Positions 17,885 through 26,857 of a stretch of DNA of 64,000 bases are shown here, one piece after another. The position numbers and the translations under genes were made by a program. The first letter of the stretch is position 1; every line of letters starts with the position of its first letter. The DNA comes from JAFEDN01 sp963697455 (GTDB lineage Bacteria; Pseudomonadota; Gammaproteobacteria; Coxiellales; Coxiellaceae). The stretch covers positions 60,183 to 124,182 of the forward strand of contig CAVOOI010000024.1 of assembly GCA_963697455.1 (NCBI GenBank), written 5' to 3'. The notes below the pieces were generated by a model that saw only the letters and a program-made list of their open reading frames with translations, did not search any database and was not told the origin of the DNA.

Positions 17885-18396
17885 AACAAATTCGATTCTT
17901 ACCCAAAACCATTTCCTATAACAAAATAAATTCACCCGTTGGGGAATTAGCTATTATTACTTCATCCGCAGGACTTCATGCCATTTTATGGGATAATCCC
18001 CGCAAAAATTCGCAGTATGAGAAAATGATTAACGGCCTCACGCGATCTGAAAACGAGATAACAATCGTACGCACTCAGCAACAGCTGACCGAATATTTTC
18101 AAGGCCAGAGAAAACAATTCGATTTACCTCTGATAATGTGTGGCACAGACTTTCAAATTCAAGCCTGGAATGAATTACTCAAAATACCCTACTCATCAAC
18201 CATTTCTTATGGCGAACAAGCTGAAAAAATTGGCAATAAAAATAAGGCTAGAGCCGTTGGTATGGCCAATGGACTCAATCCAATTCCCATCATTGTTCCT
18301 TGTCATCGTGTTATTGGCAGTAATGGCCACTTAGTAGGTTTTGCCGGAGGCACAGAGAAAAAAGCCTATCTTTTAAAGTTAGAAGCGTCGCAATGA
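17872..18396 (+). CDS. ogt: Methylated-DNA--protein-cysteine methyltransferase
   Basis: This 174-residue suicide enzyme removes O6-alkyl groups from guanine. The active-site motif IVPCHRVIG has the acceptor cysteine at C144, followed by GFAGG, and the helix-turn-helix region (about residues 95-135) contains ARAVGMANG. A GGAGA ribosome-binding site precedes the ATG, which lies inside the end of the Ada-AlkA gene. The stop overlaps the MFS start by 4 bases. Together with Ada-AlkA it forms an adaptive-response operon. Confidence 0.95.
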   Translation: MQAIKQIRFLPKTISYNKINSPVGELAIITSSAGLHAILWDNPRKNSQYEKMINGLTRSENEITIVRTQQQLTEYFQGQRKQFDLPLIMCGTDFQIQAWNELLKIPYSSTISYGEQAEKIGNKNKARAVGMANGLNPIPIIVPCHRVIGSNGHLVGFAGGTEKKAYLLKLEASQ

Positions 18397-19742
18397 ACAG
18401 CCACCGCAGAAAATTAGCCTTCTCTGCATTATGCATGGGCTTTTTTATGGTCATTTTAGATGTCACCATCGTCAATGTCGCTTTGCCCACTATTGCTTAT
18501 TATTTTCATACCACCTTGTCGAAGCTACAGTGGATAGTAGCTGGCTATACGTTAACTTTTGCAGGATTATTATTGCTGATCGGTTCACTCAGTGATATTT
18601 TCGGCGCGAAAAAAATTTTCCAAATTGGTTTGCTTGCATTCGTCTTAACTTCATTAGGGTGTGGACTTTCTCAGTCAATCAGCGTGTTGATTTTTTTTAG
18701 ATTGCTGCAAGGTGCAGCAGGTGCGTTGCTATTACCCTCCTCCCTGGCGTTAATTACCGGGCTTTATTCAGAAGCCAAGCAAAGAGCGCATGCTATTGGG
18801 ATCTGGGCAGCATTAGGTGGAGTTGCATGTGCATCCGGTCCTTTCTTAGGCGGCTTGTTGACGAGCGTATTTTCTTGGCGAGTAATATTTCTTATTAATA
18901 TACTAATAGGCTTAGCCGGTTTTTTCCTTATCTCAAAGAGCATTGACGATATAGAAAAAAATAATCTACGTCGCATAAAGTTCGATTTTTTAGGCCAGAT
19001 TACTGGTTTTGTCACTATCTTGCTACTAGCGTATGGATTAATTGAGGCCAGCACTTATGGCTGGAACAGTCCCATTATTATAGCTTGCTTTATCATCAGC
19101 GCACTCTCATTGGTGATTTTTTTAATTGTTGAAAGCCGAACAAGTTACCCTATGCTACCTTTAGACCTCTTTCGTAATAGAGTGACTGCAATGGCTCTGA
19201 TTGCGGCGATGATTTTGAATTTAGCATTTTACGGTGAGCTCTTCATGATACCGTTCTATTTCCAAAATTTAAGACATTACTCAGTTTTTATGACTGGCCT
19301 CGCTATTCTCCCATTACCTGGATTAGCTCTTTTCGGCTCTTATCTTGGCGGTAAATTGAACTCCAAAATCGGCTCAGCCAAAATCATTTTTACTGGCCTT
19401 TTAATCGCCGCAATTGGATTTTATGCGCTCTTGACATTAGAACAGACAACACCCAGTTACATATGGATTATGATTCCGTTCTTAGCCATTGGTTTGGGTG
19501 TGTCCTTTACAACACCTGCGATGACCTTCGCCGCCATCCATTCCGTTGCACAACCACGCGCCGGAATTGCAGCAGCGGTTTTAAATACTGGGAATCAAGT
19601 TGGCAGTCTTATCGGAGTCGCTGTTTTTGGGACAATCGCGGTCATGGCTAAAAATTATATATCGGCAATGCACATTACTCTGTTTCTTGCCGGAACAATG
19701 TTTCTTATTACCGCATTTTTAAGTTTATTGATAATGGAGTAA
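18393..19742 (+). CDS. MFS transporter, DHA2-like drug exporter
   Basis: This 449-residue polytopic inner-membrane protein of the major facilitator superfamily has DVTIVNVALPTI in the first helix, a motif typical of the DHA2 (EmrB/QacA) group. GSLSDIFGAKKIF is the loop 2-3 motif, and GAAGALLLPSSLALI follows in TM4-5. At least 12 hydrophobic segments can be counted. It is a proton-driven exporter of unknown substrate. Its start overlaps ogt (ATGA), so it is co-expressed with alkylation repair and may export toxic alkylating compounds; that link is inference. Confidence 0.88.
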   Translation: MNSHRRKLAFSALCMGFFMVILDVTIVNVALPTIAYYFHTTLSKLQWIVAGYTLTFAGLLLLIGSLSDIFGAKKIFQIGLLAFVLTSLGCGLSQSISVLIFFRLLQGAAGALLLPSSLALITGLYSEAKQRAHAIGIWAALGGVACASGPFLGGLLTSVFSWRVIFLINILIGLAGFFLISKSIDDIEKNNLRRIKFDFLGQITGFVTILLLAYGLIEASTYGWNSPIIIACFIISALSLVIFLIVESRTSYPMLPLDLFRNRVTAMALIAAMILNLAFYGELFMIPFYFQNLRHYSVFMTGLAILPLPGLALFGSYLGGKLNSKIGSAKIIFTGLLIAAIGFYALLTLEQTTPSYIWIMIPFLAIGLGVSFTTPAMTFAAIHSVAQPRAGIAAAVLNTGNQVGSLIGVAVFGTIAVMAKNYISAMHITLFLAGTMFLITAFLSLLIME

Positions 19743-20183
19743 AAGAACTCATAATACTGAATATGGATTGGCTTTAGTGGGAAAACCACCTCGCCAGTGA
19801 GCATGGGCCGGGGATCCTGGTCGCATGCTGCACTGGCGCATGTACTAAGGATCACCCATGATGGTTCGCCGAACTTCTTATTACTACCAATCAATGGCCG
19901 CAATCGAACCCGTCCATTGAGCCTGACTTGGGGAAACACATACAGGCAGCATCTAACCGCATGTAAAATATGCAGTGAGGCGCTTTTTTTTAATGGAAGT
20001 TCAATCCGCCAGAACCAGCGGTTTAAAAAAGAGGACAAATCGTATAAGCTATCATTAGCCATTGTTAACATCCAGATGTTGACGGTGGTCAGTCCGAGGT
20101 TGGTGTTTCAGCACCTGCCCCGGACGCTTATATTTAAACTCAGCTTAAGGTAGAAAACAAGCACCGTAGCATAAAGTAACCGT
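19743..20183. other. Gap of ~440 bases without a recognised gene
   Basis: Short open frames exist on both strands here (for example 19797-20153 plus and 19655-20071 minus), but neither has a good ribosome-binding site or a recognisable family. The stretch around 19790-19960 is somewhat GC-richer than its surroundings and may be a relic of transferred DNA. I see no tRNA, terminator or repeat in it. Confidence 0.4.
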
Positions 20184-20642
20184 TTATCCAGAAACTCCGG
20201 ATAACAGATTTATTTTATTAAAGGCCCTACGGAGTTCGGATGACAAGCGATGCGGGCGGCCATCGCGGCCGATGCAAGCAATTTGTATGGTAAGGTGCAC
20301 CAACATAATCCCTGCGCGCTGTATTTCTTGATCGAATTCAACCGAAGCGCCACCGAGTGAAGCAAGCCGTGTCGCCACAACCAGATCATCATCGAGACGG
20401 GCCGCTTGATTGAAATCGGCAGTGCAGCGGCGAACTACGAAGGCAAAGCCAGTTGCCGTGCGCAGCGCTTCTTGCTCAACACCAAGCTGCCGCAGCATCT
20501 CCGTGCGCGCACGTTCGGCAAATTTAAAATAGTTGGCGTAATAGACCAGTCCGAGCGCATCAGTGTCTTCATAGTAAACCCGCACCGGGAAGTGATATAC
20601 GCCGTCACGCACCACTCCTTCCCGTGGTAAAAAGGCGTTCAT
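20184..20642 (-). CDS. ybgC: YbgC-type acyl-CoA thioesterase
   Basis: This 152-residue hotdog-fold thioesterase has the YbgC active-site block YYEDTDALGLVYYANY, with the catalytic aspartate at D28, followed by FKFAERARTEML. Family members hydrolyse short acyl-CoA thioesters and are normally encoded with tolQRAB-pal. Here the gene stands alone. A strong AAGGAGG ribosome-binding site precedes the ATG at 20642. Its DNA is visibly GC-richer than its neighbours (GCGGGCGGCCATCGCGGCC near 20250), suggesting recent horizontal acquisition. Confidence 0.9.
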   Translation of the reverse strand: MNAFLPREGVVRDGVYHFPVRVYYEDTDALGLVYYANYFKFAERARTEMLRQLGVEQEALRTATGFAFVVRRCTADFNQAARLDDDLVVATRLASLGGASVEFDQEIQRAGIMLVHLTIQIACIGRDGRPHRLSSELRRAFNKINLLSGVSG

Positions 20643-20706
20643 GGCGCCTCCTTAGAACTGAAAATCGAAAACTGCTTCATAAAAATTTCCTTAGTATTGC
20701 CTAGTT

Positions 20707-20754
20707 ATAATACTAAGAGTTTATCCCAATTGGAATATATTGCCGCAAGCTAAT
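20707..20754 (-). pseudogene. Duplicated 3' fragment of the small LuxR gene
   Basis: These 48 bases align with 20837-20884, the C-terminal coding part of the adjacent small LuxR regulator, with about seven differences and an in-frame stop in the copy. It is a relic of a tandem duplication 130 bases apart. Confidence 0.7.
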
Positions 20755-20808
20755 AGTAGACACGTACAGTCCAGCCATGAAAAGCTGTTTAAAGTTAACA
20801 TCCACTGC

Positions 20809-21033
20809 TTAAATGTCCTTTTGTTCGTGCTCATATATAATACTAAGAGTGTACCCCAATTGAAACATATTGCTACAAGCTAATTTTTCTTTCAGCCGTT
20901 CAGTATAAGATTCTACAGTTCTTTTAGATATGCCTAAGATCAATGAAATATCTTGCGCGGTTTTGCCTTGCTTCAAGCAATTTATACAATCGATTTCGCG
21001 AGGCGTAAAATTGATACGGTTTGAATTTTCCAT
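20809..21033 (-). CDS. Small stand-alone LuxR-type HTH regulator
   Basis: This 74-residue protein consists almost only of a LuxR/GerE helix-turn-helix: FTPREIDCINCLKQGKTAQD then LGISKRTVESYTERLKEKL. The start at 21033 is chosen because AAGGAG lies 6 bases upstream of it; the frame extends further upstream to 21075 without a ribosome-binding site. With no sensor domain it probably binds DNA constitutively or dimerises with other LuxR proteins. It is divergent from the coiled-coil protein gene, with a palindrome between them. Confidence 0.85.
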   Translation of the reverse strand: MENSNRINFTPREIDCINCLKQGKTAQDISLILGISKRTVESYTERLKEKLACSNMFQLGYTLSIIYEHEQKDI

Positions 21034-21094
21034 GATTGCTCCTTGGTTTTTTATTGGGCAGCAAACACAAACCATCCTAAAATGTCTCGATTAG

Positions 21095-21110
21095 TTTGAT
21101 CATAATCAAA
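21095..21110. promoter_or_regulatory. Palindrome between divergent genes (candidate operator)
   Basis: TTTGAT-CATA-ATCAAA is a perfect 6+6 inverted repeat between the small LuxR gene (start 21033) and the coiled-coil protein gene (start 21252). Its position fits an operator for the LuxR regulator controlling one or both genes. Confidence 0.4.
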
Positions 21111-21251
21111 AATTTTATTTATTTCAAATAGTATTTATACGGATATCTATTTTTTTAAAATGGCGATATGGTTTTAGATAGGTATTTAGGGTTAAGCGGT
21201 GAAAACAGAAAAATTTTTTCACGCTTAAAATCTAATAAAAAAGGAGGCATT

Positions 21252-22520
21252 ATGAAAAAATTTAAACCATTAAAAAATATTCCTATATTAGGAGCACTGG
21301 GCGGGTTTAGTGACATTGTAGAAAAAACCATAGATCTAATACCAAATATAATGAGAGAGGCTCGCGCAATAAAGGATATAAAACAAAAACACTTAGAAGT
21401 AATGGCAAAATTGGAAACTGAAAGAAGAACAGAATTTATGAAGGCAGACCTTTCAAGAGACCAAATTAATAAGCAATTTGAGTTAGCCAAAAATCTAATT
21501 AATGAACAGTTTGAAATAGCCAAAGAAAAAATAAAAGAAAATACTAAGCTAGTAGAATTTTCAAGATCCTATGACACTCATAAATTAGATGTATATGCAG
21601 AGTTAAAGGGAAAGGAAATGGATCTTAGTTGGGATATGTTTGAGTCAAAACAATACCAAGAGGGAGAAAAAGACAAACGCAAGACTGGTTTAACGAAGCG
21701 TGATTTTGATCTAAGACATAAAGAACGAGAGGCTAAGTTTAGCATTGGCAGAGAAGCTTGTACTATAATTTTTAACTCATCAACTCCAAGACAATATAAA
21801 GATTTGGAGATTGATATTCCTGGCGTACTCAAAATTTCATGTAGAGAAGCTACATTCGGTAATCTTAGTCCGCCATTAACGTGGCCTGGCATTCCGCAAT
21901 ATGCATCAATTCAACCCAAAAAAGCCACAGTCACTTTTTGTTTATTTGTAAATAGAGCAGAAGGAGAATCCAGTGAAGAGCAGATGAAAATTTTAGTTCC
22001 AACAGGAAAATCAAATGAATTAAATGCATCCATCATGAATAAGATATTCCATCAATACCTTTATGGTGCGGATGTTTATTGTTTAACAACTGAAATTGAG
22101 CCTTTCAATGATCAAATTCAATATCTAGAAGATGAGTATGCGTCGCCGAAAATTTCATTAAATGTCAGAGATCCTGATCAACCATACTTGGTTACTTCTT
22201 ATAGACACCATAGTTATGCTGGATTACAAAGCGTGGTTTGTGAAAGTTATCGAGACTGGGGACCCGCCACTGAAATTTCCCTAGATCCAGTAATAGGAAG
22301 ACGGCGGGAGAACTTAACTTTCTATTCAACTAGAGCGGTCCCTGTCACTTTTACAGGATTCCGATTTGCATACCAACCATTAGGTAATAGTTCGCCGACA
22401 CGTATTCCAAATTCTGGTATAAGCATCTCTGAATTAAGACGTTCCGGCATGTTTGCAAAAAGAAGTGAGCAAAGACAACTGCCACAGCCATTAGATTTTT
22501 CTAGTAGGTTTGAAATGTAA
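21252..22520 (+). CDS. Hypothetical protein with N-terminal coiled coil
   Basis: This 422-residue protein is not recognised. Residues ~1-30 include a mildly hydrophobic stretch (NIPILGALGGFSDIV). Residues ~40-150 are strongly charged and heptad-like, predicting a long coiled coil. The C-terminal ~260 residues look like a mixed beta domain. A strong AAGGAGG ribosome-binding site at 21241-21247 fixes the start at 21252 rather than 21168, where the frame opens. It is divergent from the small LuxR regulator and may be its target. Confidence 0.65.
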   Translation: MKKFKPLKNIPILGALGGFSDIVEKTIDLIPNIMREARAIKDIKQKHLEVMAKLETERRTEFMKADLSRDQINKQFELAKNLINEQFEIAKEKIKENTKLVEFSRSYDTHKLDVYAELKGKEMDLSWDMFESKQYQEGEKDKRKTGLTKRDFDLRHKEREAKFSIGREACTIIFNSSTPRQYKDLEIDIPGVLKISCREATFGNLSPPLTWPGIPQYASIQPKKATVTFCLFVNRAEGESSEEQMKILVPTGKSNELNASIMNKIFHQYLYGADVYCLTTEIEPFNDQIQYLEDEYASPKISLNVRDPDQPYLVTSYRHHSYAGLQSVVCESYRDWGPATEISLDPVIGRRRENLTFYSTRAVPVTFTGFRFAYQPLGNSSPTRIPNSGISISELRRSGMFAKRSEQRQLPQPLDFSSRFEM

Positions 22521-22543
22521 TACATCCAAGCAAGGCCGCGAGC

Positions 22544-23473
22544 TCACGCTCGCGACTTGCGGGATATAAATGTTCCGTCTTGATATTCTTGAAATGCTTT
22601 TCGAAGTTCTGCGTGGGTATTCATCACGATCGGGCCATACCAGGCTACGGGCTCATTGAGCGGTTTTCCTGACACCAGCAAAAATCGAACGGAATGTTTG
22701 TCAGTGGTCACTGTGATATTGGCGCCACCCATTTCATAAAGCACAAGAGTACCATCTTTGCATGGGCAAGGCGGGTTCATATCAAAATAATTAACACCGG
22801 CTGCATCGTGTGAAAAAGGAGTTCGCGCCAGATCGAAGTAAGCTTCACCATCAATAACATAAGCAAAAACGTTATGTTTTTCTTTGACTAAATGCATAAA
22901 TGATTTACCCGCAGGCAGCGTCACATCTAAATATTCAGGATCGGTTACAATACCTTGCACTGGACCTTGAGTTCCATTTACAGTCCCGCAGATAATTCGA
23001 ATCGAAGCCCCGTCCTCAGTAGCTACCAGTGGAATTTCATTGCGTTTTATTCCGCGATAACGTGGCTCCATCATTTTTGAATGTGCCGGGAGATTGGCCC
23101 ATAATTGAAATCCTAACATCTCTCCCTTGCGATTTCCTTTGGGCATTTCTTGATGAATAATGCCGCTGCCGGCAGTCATCCACTGCACATCACCCGCTGA
23201 AATATCACCTTTATTACCCATGCTGTCGCCGTGTTCAACATCTCCATCCAGCACATAAGTTATCGTTTCTATGCCACGATGCGGATGCCAAGGAAATCCA
23301 GCCTTATAATCTGCAGGATTTTCCGAGCGAAAATCATCCAGTAATAAAAAAGGATCCAGCAGCGGTAATTCATGAAATCCAAATGCACGCTTAAGATGAA
23401 CCCCAGCGCCCTCAATGGTGGGTTCGCTCTTCCAAATTTTCTTGATTGCACGCTGACCTTTAATTCCTTGCAT
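22544..23473 (-). CDS. Pirin family protein
   Basis: This 309-residue bicupin shows the pirin signature: HPHRGIETITYVLDGDVEHGDS, shown here in parts as HPHRGIETIT and HGDS, then GIIHQE. These hold the metal-binding histidines of the N-terminal cupin. Some bacterial pirins act as quercetin dioxygenases or regulate metabolic enzymes; the substrate is unknown. The start has an excellent AAGGAGG ribosome-binding site. It is divergent from the alpha/beta hydrolase gene and may share a regulatory region with it. Confidence 0.92.
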   Translation of the reverse strand: MQGIKGQRAIKKIWKSEPTIEGAGVHLKRAFGFHELPLLDPFLLLDDFRSENPADYKAGFPWHPHRGIETITYVLDGDVEHGDSMGNKGDISAGDVQWMTAGSGIIHQEMPKGNRKGEMLGFQLWANLPAHSKMMEPRYRGIKRNEIPLVATEDGASIRIICGTVNGTQGPVQGIVTDPEYLDVTLPAGKSFMHLVKEKHNVFAYVIDGEAYFDLARTPFSHDAAGVNYFDMNPPCPCKDGTLVLYEMGGANITVTTDKHSVRFLLVSGKPLNEPVAWYGPIVMNTHAELRKAFQEYQDGTFISRKSRA

Positions 23474-23564
23474 AATACCTCCTTGGATGCAAAATCAATG
23501 CTTTGCACTATAATAATAGTATTAAAGTCGTTCAAAAACGAGCAACGCAAGCAAGGAATCATAT

Positions 23565-24397
23565 ATGGGTTATATTAGCGTTGGAAAGGAAAATTCCAAC
23601 AGCATTGATATCTATTTTAAAGACTGGGGAACAGGACAGCCCATCGTATTTAGCCATGGCTGGCCACTCAGTGCAGATGCCTGGGAGGATCAGATGTTAT
23701 TCCTCAGTTCCCACGGCTATCGCTGCATCGCTCATGATCGCCGGGGACATGGCCGTTCATCTCAGCCATCAAACGGTAATGACATGGACACTTATGCGGA
23801 TGACCTTGCCGCTCTTGTTAAAGCACTTGATTTAAAAGATGTGATCCATGTTGGCCACTCCACCGGTGGCGGTGAAGTTGCTCGCTATATTGGCCGACAC
23901 GGCTCCAAGCGTGTAGCTAAAGCAGTCCTCATTAGCGCAGTGCCACCCGTCATGCTGAAATCCGCCAAGAACCCTGCAGGCTTACCCTTGAAGTTTTTGA
24001 TGACTTGCGCGCCAAAACGCTTGCTGACCGCGCGCAATTTTGCAAAGACATTGCGATGCCGTTCTACGGCGCTAACAGACCAAGCTCTAAAGTATCAGAA
24101 GGCTTACGCGAATCTTTCTGGTTGCAATCGATGCTTTGTGGTTTTAAAGGCTTTTATGAATGCATCAAACAGTTTTCAGAAACTGACTTCACCGAAGACC
24201 TGAAGAAAATGGATATCCCTACTCTATTCATTCAGGGTGATGATGATCAGATTGTACCTTACCAAGATGCCTCTGTGCTTGCGGTGAAGCTAGTAAAGAA
24301 CGGTCAACTCAAAATTTACCCGGGAGCCCCTCACGGCCTTTGCTCAACTCACAAAGAACAAGTAAATACAGATTTGCTCGCCTTTTTCCAAAGCTAA
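23565..24397 (+). pseudogene. Alpha/beta hydrolase (non-haem chloroperoxidase-like), frameshifted
   Basis: The two parts together make a ~277-residue alpha/beta hydrolase. The first frame carries the oxyanion strand FSHGWPLSADAW and the nucleophile elbow VGHSTGGGE (S99). The second carries the acid strand FIQGDDDQIVP and the histidine APHGLCSTH. The reading frame slips between 23985 and 23990 (CTTACCCTTGAAG), consistent with one missing base; beyond it the family segment EVFDDLRAKTLADR resumes. Everything else is intact, so this is a very recent mutation or a sequencing error. The best family match by memory is the chloroperoxidase/esterase group. Confidence 0.85.
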
Positions 24398-24399
24398 AG

Positions 24400-26019
24400 T
24401 CACTCCGCCAGATGTGTGGCGAGATGATCGAGCCGGTCCAAAAGTTTATTGCGAACAGCAAGGTTAATTCTCTCTGTACGCCATAATCGAAATAATTCGG
24501 TTTTTTCCACCTCAATCAATCTTAGCCTTAATGAAAGAAATGTTTCTTCTTCGAGTTCGGTTTTTTCATCATGAGGCAAGTTGAGATCGTGACTCTTAAT
24601 TCTAGTTTCGAGCTTTAATTTAAGGATTTTATACCATTGGATACAAAATTTGACTTCCTCCAACAACTGTTGTTTATCTTTAACCTGATCTTTGTAATCA
24701 GAAAGCCATTCTAGAACTGCCTTAATCATTTTCTTTCTAGCTTTAAGTTCCGTAATATGCTCAGAATATTGTTCACGTTTTGCAAATTTTTCTATGCCCA
24801 GTATTTTCACTAGCCAAGGCAAAGCCAAACCTTGTAGCAACAGGGTGACTACAATCACGCCATACACCAAAAATAGGAGTAAATCTCTTGGGTTTACTCC
24901 ATTCGTCAGCGCCGGTAATAATGGCACCGAAAGAGCGGCAGCCAATGAAATGCTACCACGCATCCCGGCCCACGCCACCAAAAACACATTTTGCCATATA
25001 AGCTTAGGTTCATTTTTACGAATTGATGAGAATAAAATGCCTGGGATATAAGCTGAAATATATACATAAATAAAACGACCAATAATCAACACCGCAAGCA
25101 CTGAACCAATATATAATAGCAGCGGCGACAACGGTATCACTGAAATTCTTTTCATAATCGGCAACATATCCAAGCCCACTAAAAGAAATAACAGACTTTG
25201 AATGGCAAAGGTGATGGCAGGCCACATCGCGCGGCCAACCAATCTAAATTCCGGTGTGAACCGAGTGGCATAGGTATTACCGATAACAAAACCCGTCGCT
25301 ACCGTGGCAATCACCCCACAGCCGCCAAGCATTTCGGCAGGCAAGTAGGCTAAAAATGGCGTTAGCAATGAAGCAATGACATGCAAGGAGGGATTGGTAA
25401 TTTTAAGTCTTAATTCCCCGAGAATATAGCCTAAAATAAGCCCATAAACAGTTTCTCCAACCACAACCAAAATAAAGGCCGCCGCCGCATGGAGCACGTA
25501 AAACTGATGGGTTATGACCGCCGCTAAAGCAAACCGGAACAATATCAGTGCTGTGGCATCATTCAACATGCCCTCGCCTTCCAAAATCGTGATCACTTTA
25601 TCCGGCATCCTAATTTTTTCCGCGATAGCAACAATTGCCACATCATCCGGCGGTGAAATAATGGCGCCAATCACAAAAGCCAACGGCCAACCCAGTTGCG
25701 GAATAAGCCTGTTCAGAATAAACGCCACTAAAACGGTGATAAAAATAACATGCCCCACCGACAGCAGACTGATAGGCCGGAAATTTTTTTTAAAATCCTT
25801 CCACGATGCAAAGGCACTGATTTGATAAACCAACATAGGCAGAAAGATATTCAAAACTAAATTGGGATTCAGGGTAATCAAAGAAAAACCAGGGATTAGA
25901 CTCAGCAACATGCCTACTACAACCAAAAGCAAAGACACTGGAATAGCCAATCGATCCAACAATTGCCCAATAATCACGACAATTCCGAATAAAGCTAGGT
26001 AGGTGATGATCTCAATCAT
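24400..26019 (-). CDS. CPA1-type sodium/proton antiporter
   Basis: This protein of ~539 residues has 11-13 hydrophobic helices over residues 1-400 and a cytoplasmic charged tail (about 410-539, rich in K, E, L). It belongs to the CPA1/NhaP cation-proton antiporters: ISPPDDVAIVAIAEK resembles the conserved TDPV/ND-type region, and LEGEGMLNDATALILF is the classic CPA1 ND motif. It exchanges Na+ or K+ for H+ across the inner membrane. I prefer the ATG at 26019 over the GTG at 26067, because the family start MIEIITYLALFG fits; neither has a clear ribosome-binding site. Convergent with the hydrolase gene, 2 bases apart. Confidence 0.87.
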   Translation of the reverse strand: MIEIITYLALFGIVVIIGQLLDRLAIPVSLLLVVVGMLLSLIPGFSLITLNPNLVLNIFLPMLVYQISAFASWKDFKKNFRPISLLSVGHVIFITVLVAFILNRLIPQLGWPLAFVIGAIISPPDDVAIVAIAEKIRMPDKVITILEGEGMLNDATALILFRFALAAVITHQFYVLHAAAAFILVVVGETVYGLILGYILGELRLKITNPSLHVIASLLTPFLAYLPAEMLGGCGVIATVATGFVIGNTYATRFTPEFRLVGRAMWPAITFAIQSLLFLLVGLDMLPIMKRISVIPLSPLLLYIGSVLAVLIIGRFIYVYISAYIPGILFSSIRKNEPKLIWQNVFLVAWAGMRGSISLAAALSVPLLPALTNGVNPRDLLLFLVYGVIVVTLLLQGLALPWLVKILGIEKFAKREQYSEHITELKARKKMIKAVLEWLSDYKDQVKDKQQLLEEVKFCIQWYKILKLKLETRIKSHDLNLPHDEKTELEEETFLSLRLRLIEVEKTELFRLWRTERINLAVRNKLLDRLDHLATHLAE

Positions 26020-26107
26020 TACGCAAAGACCAAAATGTGTATCATAACGGCAATATATCAATCTCACTCGGTAACATCAAGGTTTTTAAGAGACTGTAGG
26101 GTCAATT

Positions 26108-26171
26108 CTCGAATTGTGAAAAAAATCTATGCAATTTTGGAACAGATTAAAGATATTTTTCACGATTCGGG
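26108..26171. repeat. Imperfect 21-bp inverted repeat
   Basis: The arms at 26108-26128 and 26151-26171 pair (CGAAT-GTGAAAAA-ATCT against its complement) with a few mismatches and a 22-base spacer. It sits in the divergent gap between the antiporter and the secreted repeat protein. It could be a small RNA hairpin, an operator or a short mobile remnant. Confidence 0.45.
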
Positions 26172-26256
26172 TCAGATTTGATTTAAAATAAATTATAGCT
26201 ATAATCAATAAATAGACTTTTTGGAAATAGTATCTCATTGTTGTGATGAAATTTAT

Positions 26257-26286
26257 TTGACTTGCAAAAATTTTGTTTTTTTTAAC
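26257..26286 (+). promoter_or_regulatory. Probable sigma-70 promoter
   Basis: TTGACT at 26257 and TTTAAC at 26281 are separated by 18 bases and lie ~22 bases before the start codon of the secreted repeat protein. The match to the consensus is moderate. Confidence 0.4.
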
Positions 26287-26307
26287 GTATTGAGTGGAGA
26301 TTAGAAT

Positions 26308-26766
26308 ATGAAAAAAACCAACCTGTCGGTCAGCCTGACAGCTTTAATTTTAACAGGCGCACTCTTCAGTAGCGATCTATTTGCTGCTGAAAATCAAGCG
26401 ACAACTAATCAAAGTAATTCCGCCACAGTCATCATTACAAATCCTGATGGATCTTCTGTCAAAAAAATGTCAGATGGTACAAAAATCATTACCAATGCCA
26501 ATGGTTCTTCTGTCAAAACTTCACCAGATGGTACAGAACTCATAACCAATACTGATGGCTCTTCAGTAAAAACGAGTCCAGATGGAACAAAAATTATTAC
26601 AAATGCGAATGGCTCTTCTGTTAAAACATTGCGGGACGGCACGCAAATTGTAACCAATGTCGATGGTTCATCAGTTCAAACTAATCCGGATGGCAGTAAA
26701 ACCATTACCAATTCTAATGGCTCTTCGGTCCGAACGGTTCCTGATAACCAAGGCCAAAGCCATTAA
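26308..26766 (+). CDS. Exported DG-rich repeat protein (Tcp10_C/G-box-like)
   Basis: This 152-residue protein has a clear signal peptide (residues 1-27, cleavage expected after DLFA). After it come about nine near-identical 12-residue units alternating PDGTKIITN and ADGSSVKTS-type sequences, ending in a short polar tail. The alternating DGS/DGT pattern with beta-strand residues between resembles the G-box repeats of the Tcp10/CPAP C-terminal domain, which form a single open beta-sheet. That comparison is my inference. It is probably periplasmic or secreted. Perfect repeat spacing and mostly synonymous variation suggest repeat expansion under selection. Confidence 0.7.
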   Translation: MKKTNLSVSLTALILTGALFSSDLFAAENQATTNQSNSATVIITNPDGSSVKKMSDGTKIITNANGSSVKTSPDGTELITNTDGSSVKTSPDGTKIITNANGSSVKTLRDGTQIVTNVDGSSVQTNPDGSKTITNSNGSSVRTVPDNQGQSH

Positions 26767-26775
26767 GGGCTTACC

Positions 26776-26829
26776 GTCATTGCGAACGCAAGTGAAGCAA
26801 TGGATTGCTTCGCTAACGCTCGCAATGAC
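26776..26829. repeat. Palindromic repeat (REP-like), likely bidirectional terminator
   Basis: GTCATTGCGA...GAAGCAAT pairs with ATTGCTTCGC...TCGCAATGAC over ~26 bases per arm, with four mismatches. Nearly identical palindromes (CGTCATTGCGAGCG...AAGCAATCCA) are dispersed in many intracellular bacteria. It lies between two convergent genes and could terminate both transcripts. Confidence 0.75.
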
Positions 26830-26857
26830 AATTGTCAACAGACTCTAGTGTCACGTC

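Noticed and set aside
19655..20153. Opposing open frames of 118-138 codons
   Set aside because: No convincing ribosome-binding site or family; one overlaps the MFS gene end.
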